Assembly: GCA_030142905.1 (NCBI GenBank)
Contig: JASJOG010000032.1
Coordinates: 2,141,001-2,205,000 of the forward strand
DNA from: Heliopora coerulea
Taxonomy: Eukaryota; Cnidaria; Anthozoa; Scleralcyonacea; Helioporidae
Direction of reading: 5' to 3'
Length of the DNA: 64,000 nt
Positions within the stretch are counted from its first letter, which is position 1; each line of letters begins with the position of its first letter. The position numbers and the translations under genes are program-made. This document shows, piece by piece, positions 53,555-63,696 of the stretch. Below the pieces are notes generated by a model. The model was not told the origin of the DNA. It worked only from the letters and a program-made list of their open reading frames with translations, and did not search any database.

Positions 53555-54109
53555 GTCTGCCTTTTTGTCAAATCATAGCAAAACACTATATGGAGACATC
53601 ATTTGAAGAAAGTCAGCCAAGTGTTTTGTCGTTCTAATCATGTTTGGCGAAATTGGCAGACCGACTATCGAACTAGATATGAGTCTGGGATTATAATGCG
53701 AAGTGTTTGAAAAGAAACAATTCACCGCAAACCATCACCCTGTCGAAATGAACTGAGATGATGTATGAACTGAATCAAATTTGAAAAGAACTGACGTAGA
53801 TCAGTAGAAAAAAAGACTAGACTGCAACCCAATAATGGAGACACCGAAGCAAGGGATAATTGAACGAGAATGGGATTGTTGAACTTTTTGGAATGAACTG
53901 TCAACTAGTTGGATATTTGTATGTGATATTTAGGTGTACTTACCTCTTTTGATGCTCCATGGCTTCTGAAGTGTCAAAATGTGATGTGTGATTTATATGT
54001 GATTTGATGTTGTGAGAATTTTGATTTTGATATATGAATAAATTGAATTTTTATTATAAATTTTCTTGTGTTTTCTTGTTTGTGAAAAATTTGGAAGAAA
54101 TATACAATT
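53555..54109. other. Intergenic stretch of element 2
   Basis: No recognised gene. It contains AATAAA at 54028-54038 and AT-rich sequence just before the next gene start, so a terminator and a promoter for the neighbours may both lie here. Confidence 0.35.
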
Positions 54110-54517
54110 ATGGCTGAATTTTTTGGTGGATTTGAGTGGAATGTTCGTGAAATTGATGTGAAGCAAAATTGTCTTGAAGAAATTTTGAAATATTTGGAAA
54201 ATCGCACCCTTAAACATTATTGAGTGTTGTTATTTCACGATGGTTCTGTCGAATGTGAAATCGTTGATGAAACCATTCCGAATTTGGTATATTATCATTT
54301 GATTGTCTGGTACCAAAAAAAAATCAACACAAGAAGGGGTAAAAAGAATTATTTCAGCAATCTTCCTTTCATGCAATTTGTCAGAAGAATATATTCAAAA
54401 TGGGGTGAAATTATTTATCCGAAAGTTTTGGATTTTACTGATATTGTTGCTCGTTTGGTGTCTCTTATAAATTTGAATCATGTTTTGATAAAACAGAAGT
54501 CGCATTTTCCTGTTTAA
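54110..54517 (+). pseudogene. Element 2 hypothetical protein, one frameshift
   Basis: ATG 54110 opens MAEFFGGFEWNVREIDVKQN and runs 37 codons to a TGA at 54222. The frame 54224-54517 continues (LLFHDGSVECEIVDETIPNL) to the stop. Together about 135 residues, with a Lys-rich middle and hydrophobic C-terminal helices. No domain recognised; convergent with the gene at 54524, six bases away. Confidence 0.45.
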
Positions 54518-54523
54518 TGTTGT

Positions 54524-55020
54524 TTATTTCTTTTCTTTACAGTTTCGATTATGGTTGGTTATAGCGGTTATTCTGCTTTTGATGGCGTTATAATGTAATT
54601 CTAATCTACTGAGTTTCAAAAAAACTCTTACAAATTTTGATTCGTTTGCTGAGCTTAAAGACATATACATGGGTAATCTATTTACGGTTAGATGATTCAG
54701 ACACAAATTTGCACAGGTGTGAAATGAAACTATTTGAGATTGAGATAGCAGTGCGAAATACATGAAGTTTTCTGCAGTTAAAATATAATCACAAAAAATT
54801 AAAGTGGTTTTGTAACCTTCACAGACCACATATTGCATATTTCTTACATTTTGAATTTGTAAAATCGTTGAGTTGGTTTTTACATGAATGGAATTGTCCA
54901 TGATATAATAAAATATCAGATTGGTTGGAACTCGTATGGAAACTTCTTTTAAAATGGTTAAAAAGTTAAATTTTTGGTTGTTGAATTCTATATATGATAA
55001 TCGCGATAGTCTTTTCATGA
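54524..55020 (-). CDS. Element 2 hypothetical protein, 165 residues
   Basis: Start chosen at ATG 55018-55020 (MKRLSRLSYIEFNNQKFNFL), directly after the stop of the upstream gene with two bases between. An alternative upstream start at 55162 would overlap the neighbour in another frame. Mixed alpha/beta, with a hydrophobic core around FCDYILTAENFMYFALL, several Cys and a basic tail (NRNCKEKK). No family recognised, and no clear counterpart in element 1. Confidence 0.5.
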
Positions 55021-55470
55021 TCAATTGGTTTTTGCAGCATTCTTCTGGTTCATTTCTTTTTCTTGATTCATGTTTTGATTGATCTGATTGAGTTGTTGTA
55101 AATGTTCCGATGTCTGCAAGAATGCTTGGACTTGGAGGTCCTGAAGATTGAGTGGATGACAAAATGGGAAGGGTTGTTGTTGAAATGTCGGTTGATAAAT
55201 CGATGTTGGGATGACCACTGGTTGTCGTTTCGTTGTTGGTTGATCCATGTTTTCCTGGTCTGTTGTCAGGACTAATGACCTTTTGCCATAGATATGAGAC
55301 ATATCTCTCGATGTCCAGATTGGATTGATTTTATTCGGTTGAGTCGATGATGCTTCTGATGTTTCGCTCCAATTGTGACTCATCAACACCGAAAGGATTG
55401 TTGAATTCCATTTGTCAAGTAAATTGTCGTTGTTTTCTTTGTCAGAATCGATGGAGGTTTTGCAATTCAA
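55021..55470 (-). CDS. Gln/Asn-rich protein of element 2
   Basis: Open frame of 149 codons starting MNCKTSIDSDKENNDNLLDK. Disordered, with a FQQQPFPFCHPLNLQDLQ stretch and a Gln/Asn-rich C-terminus ending in NMNQEKEMNQKN. It has the same place and composition as the 7167-7442 gene of element 1. Function unknown; perhaps a scaffold or transcription-related protein. Confidence 0.5.
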   Translation of the reverse strand: MNCKTSIDSDKENNDNLLDKWNSTILSVLMSHNWSETSEASSTQPNKINPIWTSRDMSHIYGKRSLVLTTDQENMDQPTTKRQPVVIPTSIYQPTFQQQPFPFCHPLNLQDLQVQAFLQTSEHLQQLNQINQNMNQEKEMNQKNAAKTN

Positions 55471-55501
55471 ACAAAAATTCAGGAAAATAATTCCTTACTG
55501 T

Positions 55502-56098
55502 TATGTTCTGTCTCTTTGCTAGAGATAATGATTCGTCGCATGTTGTGAATACGTTTATAATTGGGTTGTCATCGCATAATGTCACTGCTGTTAGTCATTG
55601 GCCAATCATGTTGTGCAATTGTTTGTCGGGTGAAAGTGAAAGCATGAATAGTAAACATTGTAATTGGAGTGGAATGGTCATGTGAAAATGAAGCTGGAAG
55701 TAAATACGTTCGGACAAGTAATTTTTTTCGTAAGACACAATCAATAGCAAAGCGATAGAAAGTTTGGATCTTCCCAAATACGATAAGGATTTTGTTTCCG
55801 GAATTTTTTTGGTTGTGATGACAGGATACCATTTGATGGCTTGTTTGAGTTGTTTTTGAGGTTGGAATGTCAGGAATTGTCCGGCCAATCCAGAAAGATA
55901 TCGGGTTCCTGCTCCAGCAAACATGTAGACGTTGACTTGCATGTCGTTGGGGTTTTCATATTCAGTGATGGTTTTCGATCTTTTGTACCATGATTGTTGA
56001 ATGAATGTGGAAAATTCTTGAAATTTCTCATTCTTTATCGAATTTGAAAAATCATGTGAATCCAATACTTTGTGCAATTTACAACAAACTTTTGGCAT
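55502..56098 (-). pseudogene. Conserved adintovirus-like protein; homologue of 7476-8052
   Basis: ATG 56098 (MPKVCCKLHKVLDSHDF) opens 167 codons to a TGA at 55595. The same frame then continues (LTAVTLCDDNPIINVFTTCD) to about 55502. Matches element 1 at the N-terminal CC...H, at FQLHFHMTIPLQLQ and at the ESLSL end. There is an internal FAGAGTRYLSGLAGQFL segment. Around 198 residues with one nonsense codon. No known domain; its order and strand are conserved between elements. Confidence 0.6.
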
Positions 56099-56359
56099 AT
56101 TTTTTTTTGGAATTTAATTTCTGTGATCATTTTTGAACTTTTTTATGACACTTTATTCTTTCTTTTGTTTGTTCAAAACAAACAAAATTTTGATTTTGCA
56201 TGTCCTTGAGTTTTTGCATAAATTTGTTTTCATTTGAATGATCATTATGCAGTGCTTGTGGTTTGTGTATAAATTGACTGTTTTTTTGTTTGATTGTCAA
56301 ATCTTGTTGACGGTGTTTGAAGTTTTTGCATTTCGCATTTTGCAGATTGAACTCACGTG

Positions 56360-56922
56360 ATGGCTTTCAAAATATTTTTCTGTGTTTTGCTGTTTTTGTC
56401 TTGGTCAAACGCCTCGTAAACTGGTGGTCCAACCCCGTCGAAAAATCCTCGAAATTTGTCATTCACACCTGGAAATATTCGCAAAAGTGAAAAGTGTGGT
56501 GGATGGGGAAAAAGAATAACCGACATCTCAGAATATCGAAAGTTGAAACACACATGTTACCTTGCTTTAAGAAATGGAGAATTATGTTGTATTTATCTGC
56601 CAGATTGTCCTCGAGATTTGGAACCGGAAATTCCTTTGAAGCCATATCATATTTTCCCCATTAAGAAACTGTCGTTGGGTTGTGTCAAACCGAAAGAACG
56701 GGGGAAAAAAAAAACTCCAGGAAGAATCGAAGTCCGTGTTTGTTACGAAGAACAAATGATGGGAAAAAGATCAAATGGAAAGTGATTTGTCCAAGAAAAA
56801 ACTTTTTATGGATTTTGGTGTTGCTAAGTTGCTTGATTGCTTTGTTTATTTTACAATTACTTATTTGTTTGTTTGTAAAATTTGTGAAAAAAATGCATGG
56901 TCTGAGATTAGGAAAGATTTGA
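56360..56922 (+). pseudogene. Signal peptide, Cys-rich ectodomain, membrane helix protein of element 2
   Basis: ATG 56360 opens a textbook signal peptide (MAFKIFFCVLLFLSWSNAS) ended by a TAA at 56417. The same frame runs on to 56785 as a Cys-rich ectodomain (CGGWGKRI, HTCYL, CCIYLPDCPRDLEPE, LGCV, VCYEE). A shift of frame near 56760 reaches a ~25-residue hydrophobic helix (WILVLLSCLIALFILQLLIC) followed by KFVKKM, the layout of a type I membrane protein. The CC...DCPxxLEP spacing resembles the CxxCPDCPPGMEL of the element 1 gene in the same place. Possible envelope, receptor-decoy or signalling protein; which one is open. Confidence 0.55.
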
Positions 56923-57044
56923 TTTTGTACTTTTACTTCCTGATCATGTATGAACTATCGGTTCTTGTTTTGACAAAGGGTTCTTGTTTCTTATGGTGTT
57001 TTATGATGATTTACTTGTATTTGTTTTGTCAATTAAACATGTGA

Positions 57045-57638
57045 TTATGCGAGATATGCATTGTGTTCTTGGATGAGTGAAATTACACACACACAAGATA
57101 TTTGTGAAAAGAATATTTAATTCCAATATTGTGGTCCGTAATAATAATATATTTCTTGATTTGGATTTATGTCTTTGATGGCGTGGGCTTTTGGTACATA
57201 TTTTCTTTTCCCGACATTTTTTATGTCCATATTTGATTTTTTTTCGACATGATGTCATTGGCATATCGAGGTGCGGAATCTGTGCTGTAATTTGCATTGA
57301 TACAATGTGCGTTTTTCTTCCCGCTTTCGCATATCGCGTACGGTGCCAAGTTTGTTTTTGGATAATATTTGTCCAATTTTCTGTTTTTGATTCTTCTCCC
57401 GGTGTATAATCCTAAAGATGATCTTTTTTCGATTTTTTTTTGCCTGCAAATAATCTGAAACCTCCATTTGGTATCAACGATTTTTTGATTCTAAGATTTT
57501 TGTTTTTCAATAGGTGAATCCAACATTGATTGGTTCTCTGTGTCATTTTTTTACATCTCTTTCATTTTAATGTTGTTGCTCTACATTGGGTTGTTTTCAC
57601 AACTGGAATTTGGGTCTTGCGTCTCATTATCTAAAAAG
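57045..57638. other. Non-coding or decayed stretch of element 2
   Basis: Overlapping frames on both strands (57001-57297 minus, 57191-57409 plus, 57255-57467 minus) have Cys or Lys-rich composition without a recognised family. It probably contains 3' untranslated sequence of the membrane protein and the small gene. Nothing firm is seen. Confidence 0.35.
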
Positions 57639-57959
57639 TCAAATGTAAATTTTAACACCTTGATAAACGGCCTGGTTATTTTCTATGTAATTTGATATTG
57701 TTTCCAGTCTTGCCAAAATGGTTCCGTTGACGTCAATATATTCAGATTTGAATAATTCTATTCTTTCTTTGATTGTGTTTAATTCGTATGCCGCAACGTT
57801 GACGGGATCACCATCAGTGTTCAAAAAGTCCATCATTGCTTCCGGAAAAATCCTATTGATATAAGACACGTTTGGGTCGTCATCGAAGAAGGTGGCTCCA
57901 ACTGTGGATTTGCCATTTTCTTTCTTGACAAATATTTCTATGACGCCATTGTCTGACAT
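57639..57959 (-). CDS. Small conserved protein of element 2; homologue of 9389-9574
   Basis: Open frame of 106 codons from ATG 57959 (MSDNGVIEIFVKKENGKSTVG), with ATFFDDD and GDPVNV shared with element 1. The C-terminal half (TIKERIELFKSEYIDVNG) has amphipathic helices and is missing in element 1. Intact. Divergent from the polymerase, whose first exon must begin within about 50 bp, so a compact shared promoter is likely. Unknown function; early position suggests a replication or regulatory accessory. Confidence 0.65.
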   Translation of the reverse strand: MSDNGVIEIFVKKENGKSTVGATFFDDDPNVSYINRIFPEAMMDFLNTDGDPVNVAAYELNTIKERIELFKSEYIDVNGTILARLETISNYIENNQAVYQGVKIYI

Positions 57960-58010
57960 GGTTATCTGTCAACAGAATAAATGTAATTGTTTTTGTCGAA
58001 TTGTTGTCAG
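57960..58010. promoter_or_regulatory. Compact divergent promoter region
   Basis: Only 51 bases separate the ATG of the minus-strand gene from the splice donor of the polymerase transcript. It contains AGAATAAATG and T-rich sequence. Element 1 has the same arrangement in 73 bases (9575-9647). That this is a two-way promoter is inferred from layout only. Confidence 0.35.
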
Positions 58011-58087
58011 GTGAGAATTGTTAAAAGATGTCGATTGATAATTTGTGTGAGGAAAAATGAAATAATTTTCTCTTCTTTTTTTCGTAG
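58011..58087 (+). other. Putative 77-bp intron upstream of element 2 polymerase
   Basis: Donor TCAG|GTGAGA at 58011, long pyrimidine tract TTTTCTCTTCTTTTTTTCGTAG ending at 58087. The exon that follows encodes SFDSNSEDSCDG, the match of GEDSCDG after the element 1 intron (9648-9718). Confidence 0.65.
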
Positions 58088-61000
58088 TTTCGACTCAAAT
58101 TCAGAAGATTCTTGCGACGGAACTGAAAGTTTGAAAGTTTTTCGACAAGGAGAAGAAGAAGAAGACAGAAGAGAAGATCGCGTTGAAAGCTTGTTTTGTG
58201 GATTTAATTTTAGGATTCCAAGGTGGTTGAATCGCTTTCGATTTGGTGGGAGAAAAAATCATGAATCCTCATCGTCAACAACAACAACGAATGTATTTCA
58301 CCAAAGAAGAAATCGAAAAAATTGTAAGTCATATACCTCACAAGAATCAAAGAAATCAACGTTTTGTTGACGATGCAAACATGAGACATAGGGGGACCGA
58401 AATATATTCTCATCTCGGTGTGGTGAGCGAAATATTCAATTTCAATTTTGACATAGAAGAAATGATGACGAGATGTGCTCCCGAAATCTCACCTGATGTG
58501 GTGTTTCGTTTGACTCTGAGAAGAATAATTAATCATTTATTGACGGTTTCTTATGGCACTTTGACCACTGAACAGCAATTGTTCAGAATATTTTGATAGA
58601 TTTCCAGAATCTGAATATACCACTCCGACTATCACACGACATGACCTGACCGTCGATAGAATGTATGACAAATTAAACGAACATTTGCAAAGCAATGATC
58701 AAATCGCAACTGAAGGGGTGTGGAGTGGATACATGGTGGTTTCGAGGTTGGTTGTTGACAGAAGGAGACGAAGGGTGAGAAATTGGCGTGATGATGTCCC
58801 CTTTGAAAATACTGCTGTTGGTGATGATGCGATTTTGCAAGGTCGTGGAAAGATTGAAAATTATCATAACAAGTTGGGGTTGTTTCAAGTTAATGTTGAA
58901 AATCATTGTTTGGGTCATTCAATTCTGTTGGGTATGTCTCTCAATGATAAAAGCAAATTGTATAGAGCTTTTATGGCTGGTTTTGATAGGTATTTAAAAG
59001 TTGTGGTGCAAGATCAACTAATGGAAATTGAAAATTCATGCGAAATATTGTCACAAATTGAGGAGGTTAAAAAATATAGCATGAAAAGGTTATACAACAA
59101 TTATTTGAAGGAAAAAATTTGGGTCTTGTGGTTTACTCACAAAAAGAGAGAATTGAAAGGGTTTATTTCAAGGCAAAGAAAAGCAACGTTGTGTTGTTTC
59201 ATAATGACAATCATTTTGACATGGTTCGTAATGTCGGTTTGTTCCTGTTTGGTAGAAAAGCGAATTTTTGTTCCAGATGTTTTGAAAAAGTCGGAGATGC
59301 CAATAATCGTGTGTTATGATCGCATCAATTGTTTTAAGTGCAAACAAACACATCCGGTGAATCTTTCGTTTGAAGGTCATGCGATGTGTCCTTTGTGTGG
59401 GTGTGTTTTCGATAATCAATTCTGTTTGAGTTCACATTACAAAAAGTCATTGATGGTGGGAATCAAAAATTTTGAAGGAAAAAAAAGTATTTCACCTTGT
59501 GATTTGTATTTTTTTTGCGTGAAATGTTGTTCCGTGGTTAGGAGGTTTTTTTATGTCGATTCAAAAGGGAAAAAAAAATCATGATTGTTTGATTTCTTAT
59601 TGTAAAATATGTGAAACAAAAAGACCTTCCATTCATCATTGTTTTCTTCCGGTCAAAAAGAAAGGAAAGCCTTTTTACAGCAACAACTTTGACGAAAAAT
59701 GTGAGGTTTATGTATTTGATTTCGAGACGGAAGCGAATCCTGAAAATTTAGGGATTTTCAAAGGTTATTTCGTTGCAATTTATAAATTCTGTAATGTTTG
59801 TATGAATGATATGAACAAAAGACTTGAATATCGATGCTGTGAATTGGACACTTGGACATGTTTCGAGGGAAAATCCACGGAAGCTTCATTTGGAGAATAT
59901 TTCTTACGTGTCGCCAAAAAAAATGATGTCAAAAGTAGATGGTTTGCTCATAATGGATAAAAATTTGACACACTGTTTTTGTTACGTTATTTGGTTTGTG
60001 AACGAAAACTGATTCCCAAAGTGATCATGAATGGGTTTACAAAAATGCGGAAGTGTTGGATAGTTTGTTGTTTTGTCCGACTTCGTTGAAAAATTTGGTC
60101 AACATGTTTGATTTCGGACCACAGGTCAAAAAAGGTTATTATCCATATGATTACAGTGATTTGAATTATAAGGGTCCTATCCCTGACAAAATGTATTTCA
60201 CAAAACATATGGATGAAAAAGAACTGAAAAATTTCGAATTGTGGTATGATTCGAAGAAAAATAAAACATATTTTGCGAGATGAAGTGACTGAATATTGCA
60301 AAAACGACGTGTTTGTTCTGACCAAAAGTTTGTTGAGATTTCATGAAATCATTTTAAAACATGCAAAGACCGAGGTTTTGTTCGATTCCGAGATTATGAC
60401 CATTTCGTCTCTCGCACTGAATGTTTTCAACCATTTGGTTCCTCTTCCAAATCTTTTGGGTGTGGAACCCGTTTTGGGTTATAACGGTTCGTTAAAATTG
60501 AAAAATCAAAGTAAAATCGCAATTCGATGGTTGAATGAAATCAATGAACAAGTCGACGAAGGAGAAAATTTTAGGTGGATATTTCACAAACTTGGAGAAA
60601 AGAGAATAGAAAGTTTTTATGTGGATGGATATGACGAATCCACCGACACAATTTATGAATTTTTAGGGTGTTTTTTTCATGGTTGTTCCACTTGTTATGA
60701 TTTAAGAAGTTTCAACAAAAAATGCAATAAAACTTTTGGAAAATCGAGATTGAACTATTTAAAAACGAGATGTCGAAAAATCATAGTAATGAAAGAATGT
60801 GAATTTGTGAAACTGGAAAAAGAAAGAGGTTTCAAGAGAAATTATGACAAAACACTGATAAAAATTAGAGACTCGTTATATGGGGGAAGAACATCTCCCG
60901 CAGTCCTTTACAAAGATTGTTATAATGAAGGAAGGATTCATTACATCGATTTTGTTTCTTTGTACCCGTCAATACAATTTTATAACGATTTTCCCGTGGG

Positions 61001-62234
61001 TCATCCCACGGTTGACGTCGATGAAGAGAAAAACAATGAATTTCTCGAAATGGAAATGAAAAAAAATAAACATGACAGGCATTGTGGTTTTATAAAATGC
61101 AAAATATATCCACCTTGTTCTTTGTATTTTCCTGTTTTGCCTGTGAGAATCGATGATAAATTGTGTTTCCCTTTGTGTTTGGAATGTGCACATTTGAAGG
61201 AAAACGAATCCACATGTGATCATACAATCGATCAAAAATCTCTTGTGGGAACATGGTGTTTGCACGAAATTTATAAAGCTTTGGATAAAAATTATAAAAT
61301 TTGTAAAATATATGAATTGATTTATTACGAAAAAAAAAATGAAAATTTTTGAAAAATATGTTGCAAAATTTTATACTTTGAAAGGTCAGTATTCAGGAAT
61401 ACCTGTGGAAAGGAAAAACAATGAGGAAAATTCGAAAAAAGAATTGTCAGAAAAACTCATGCAAGATTTTGGAATTTATATCAAATGGTCTGACATCCCA
61501 ACTGACAAAAATGAAGCAATGAGATATGTGATGAAATTGATTTTGAATTCTCTGTGGGGCAAATTATATCAAAATCCGAATAAAACGTCTGTTTATTTCG
61601 TCAACGATTACGAAGAATTGATGCATTATGTTGAAAACAAACAATACAAATCGGTTTATTTCGACATATTGGACAGCAGTGCGGCACGCGTTGTGTGTAA
61701 TCACAAGGAGGAACATAATTACAAAGTCAAAGTGTGTGTTTCCATTGGTAGTTATATAACGTGTTATTCGCGATTGAAATTGTTGGAATATATCAACAAA
61801 TTACCAGAAAAAAGTGTGTTATATTATGACACAGATTCGATATTTTATTTTTCGAAATATTGTGAACATATTTTGGACATCGGTAAAGATCTTGGTTGTT
61901 TGGATTCGCAATTGAATGATGATCAGTATATAAATCTTTTTGTTTCGATGGGGCCGAAAAGTTATTCTTATGTAACAAATGATATGATCAAAATCACACA
62001 TGTCAAAGGTTTCAAACTTTCAAAAACTTTAAACAAAGAAATTTTGATTCGTTATGTGATATATTAGAATGCAAAGAGAACCAATTGAATTTTGAACAGA
62101 ATGACTTTTTTCAAGTCGATGCCAGGTTGCATATTCACAGAAGAAACACATTGAAAAAATTGTCATTCACTTTCAACAAAAGAAAAATCAATGAAGATTT
62201 CACAACTGTTCCATGGGGTTATAAGAAAGAATGA
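58088..62234 (+). pseudogene. polB: Protein-primed DNA polymerase B of element 2
   Basis: Near-complete polymerase of over 1,200 residues in pieces. The N-terminal domain (58261-59584) has NVENHCLGHSILLGMSL (OTU/terminal-protein-like region) and a zinc cluster (CFKCKQ, CPLCGC). Exo I is FDFETE (59718), Exo II AHNG*KFDTLF (59947) with a stop inside, Exo III YCKNDVF (60294). Then GYDE...EFLGCFFHGC (a recognised feature of this family), motif A DFVSLYPS (60948), motif B KLILNSLWGKL (61534) and motif C YYDTDS (61822). The frame ends WGYKKE at 62234. Breaks near 58596, 59575, 60050, 60265, 61335 and 62045 mostly fall in A-runs. Confidence 0.93.
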
Positions 62235-62274
62235 TTTTTATTTTTTTTTTTATTTTGTGTAGAAACAAAAAGGA

Positions 62275-63015
62275 ATGAAAGATCCTACAATAAGCACAAA
62301 TTTTCCTTTTTTCATGTTGATGGTTGGTCTTAGTCAAACAGGCAAAACAACATGGATTTCCAATTTCATAAAATACTTTTCGCATATCAATGAGGGTCAT
62401 ACTTTGAAAAAAGTTTTGTTCTTACACATGGCGGAATTCATGAATTCTGCAAATGTGGATGATGATTCGTTCAAAAATGTGACTTTTCATTCCGTGAAGA
62501 ATACCATGTCAAATAACGAGTCGAAAATGGATGACGAAATAATAGACACCATAGAAAAATTCAAACATAAAGTCGAATTGGAAAGCGGTGACGAGTTTGA
62601 ACATAATTTGGTGGTGATGGACGACATGATGCTGGCGGTTGGTTCCCGAAAGAAAATAATGCAATACATTGAAGAATTGGTCACGCGAAAATGTCATCAT
62701 GAAAACATCAATTACATTTTTGTTGTGCAAGATTTGATGTTTTCAAGTTCAAAATTCAGAATGTTATTTAGTAATGCATATTATATTGTGTTTCCCAACA
62801 AATCCGACAATAGAAATGTGAAACACGTACTCAGATCTAGGGGTTTCAACGCAAAAGAAATACAAGAAATTTTGAAAGAGGCTTTTGAAAATCAAGAAAC
62901 ATCTCATCCTTATCTCTTGTTGGATAGCACTGTCAAAGTTGTGGAGAACGCAAGAATCAGACAGGGGATTTTCCCAAACGAGTATTTATATGTGTACAAC
63001 AAATTGACGGAATAA
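62275..63015 (+). CDS. FtsK/HerA-type genome packaging ATPase of element 2
   Basis: Intact 246-residue ATPase starting at ATG 62275 (MKDPTISTNFPFFMLMVG). Walker A is GLSQTGKT (62328), Walker B is NLVVMDDMM (62606). A sensor-like QDLMFSSSKFRMLFSNAYYIV segment follows and the protein ends YLYVYNKLTE. Powers packaging of element DNA into capsids as a ring on the particle vertex. 41 bases after the polymerase stop; a T-rich stretch ending TTTTGTGTAG at 62261 looks like a splice acceptor, as in element 1. Convergent with the protease, 15 bases apart. Confidence 0.95.
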   Translation: MKDPTISTNFPFFMLMVGLSQTGKTTWISNFIKYFSHINEGHTLKKVLFLHMAEFMNSANVDDDSFKNVTFHSVKNTMSNNESKMDDEIIDTIEKFKHKVELESGDEFEHNLVVMDDMMLAVGSRKKIMQYIEELVTRKCHHENINYIFVVQDLMFSSSKFRMLFSNAYYIVFPNKSDNRNVKHVLRSRGFNAKEIQEILKEAFENQETSHPYLLLDSTVKVVENARIRQGIFPNEYLYVYNKLTE

Positions 63016-63030
63016 AGTTTTTTATTGATG

Positions 63031-63696
63031 TTAGTAATATTCTGGTAAAGCATATTTTTGACAACAACATCCTTGGTTACACGAGCACGATGGTAGTTTG
63101 TCACTTACGTACAATTTGAATTGTGTGTAATTTTCACATGGAGGTTTCACAACGGTCAGAAAAAAAGTTTGAGTGAAATATTTCACCATGTTTTCGTAAT
63201 TGGCTTTGATTTGTCCATATTCATTCAAATTGGAATTGGCCCATTTAATCAAATCGTCTTTTTCCATGTCACAAAATTGAAGAGCATACCATCCACAATT
63301 TTCAAATGTCGAATGTTGAATTCTTTTGTCGACGGGAAAATTTATTTCAAATTCACATTTACAACGCAAACTACGTGCGGCCATATGAGTAACATGGTTG
63401 AAATTGGCTATGTTGAAAGAATCTTCCAAATTTTCAATTATATGTTTGCAAGTTTTGTCGGTGTATTTCGAACCCCAACTGTCAATTATATAATACACCA
63501 CTCTGTGACAGTTTTCCATTTCATCTTGTTCCAATTTGGAAACACATTCGACATCTCGCAATATGCACACCCAATGTGTGCAAGGTTTGAAAGAAGGATC
63601 TGTGTTCGAAATCCACGAAATTTGCAAAGGAGTTATATTGAGGTTTTCATCCGGTGATTCATCGGCGGGATGAACACCACAAGTCCAAGGAACCAA
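63031..63696 (-). CDS. Adenain-like cysteine protease of element 2
   Basis: Intact 221-residue maturation protease. MVPWTCGVHPADESPDENL opens it; the catalytic His is in CTHWVCIL (about 63575), the acidic residue in YYIIDSWGSKY, and the oxyanion Gln and nucleophile Cys in RIQHSTFENCGWYALQF (about 63270-63320), all in the order of adenovirus protease. Cys-rich C-terminus (CSCNQGCCCQKY). It would cleave capsid and core precursors. An upstream in-frame extension beyond 63696 was not seen. The element 1 copy aligns at HPAD, HW and CxW. Confidence 0.92.
   Translation of the reverse strand: MVPWTCGVHPADESPDENLNITPLQISWISNTDPSFKPCTHWVCILRDVECVSKLEQDEMENCHRVVYYIIDSWGSKYTDKTCKHIIENLEDSFNIANFNHVTHMAARSLRCKCEFEINFPVDKRIQHSTFENCGWYALQFCDMEKDDLIKWANSNLNEYGQIKANYENMVKYFTQTFFLTVVKPPCENYTQFKLYVSDKLPSCSCNQGCCCQKYALPEYY

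Noticed and set aside
59553..59584. Programmed ribosomal frameshift in the element 2 polymerase
   Set aside because: An A-run is present, but several other unrelated breaks and a stop in Exo II make random decay or sequence error more likely.
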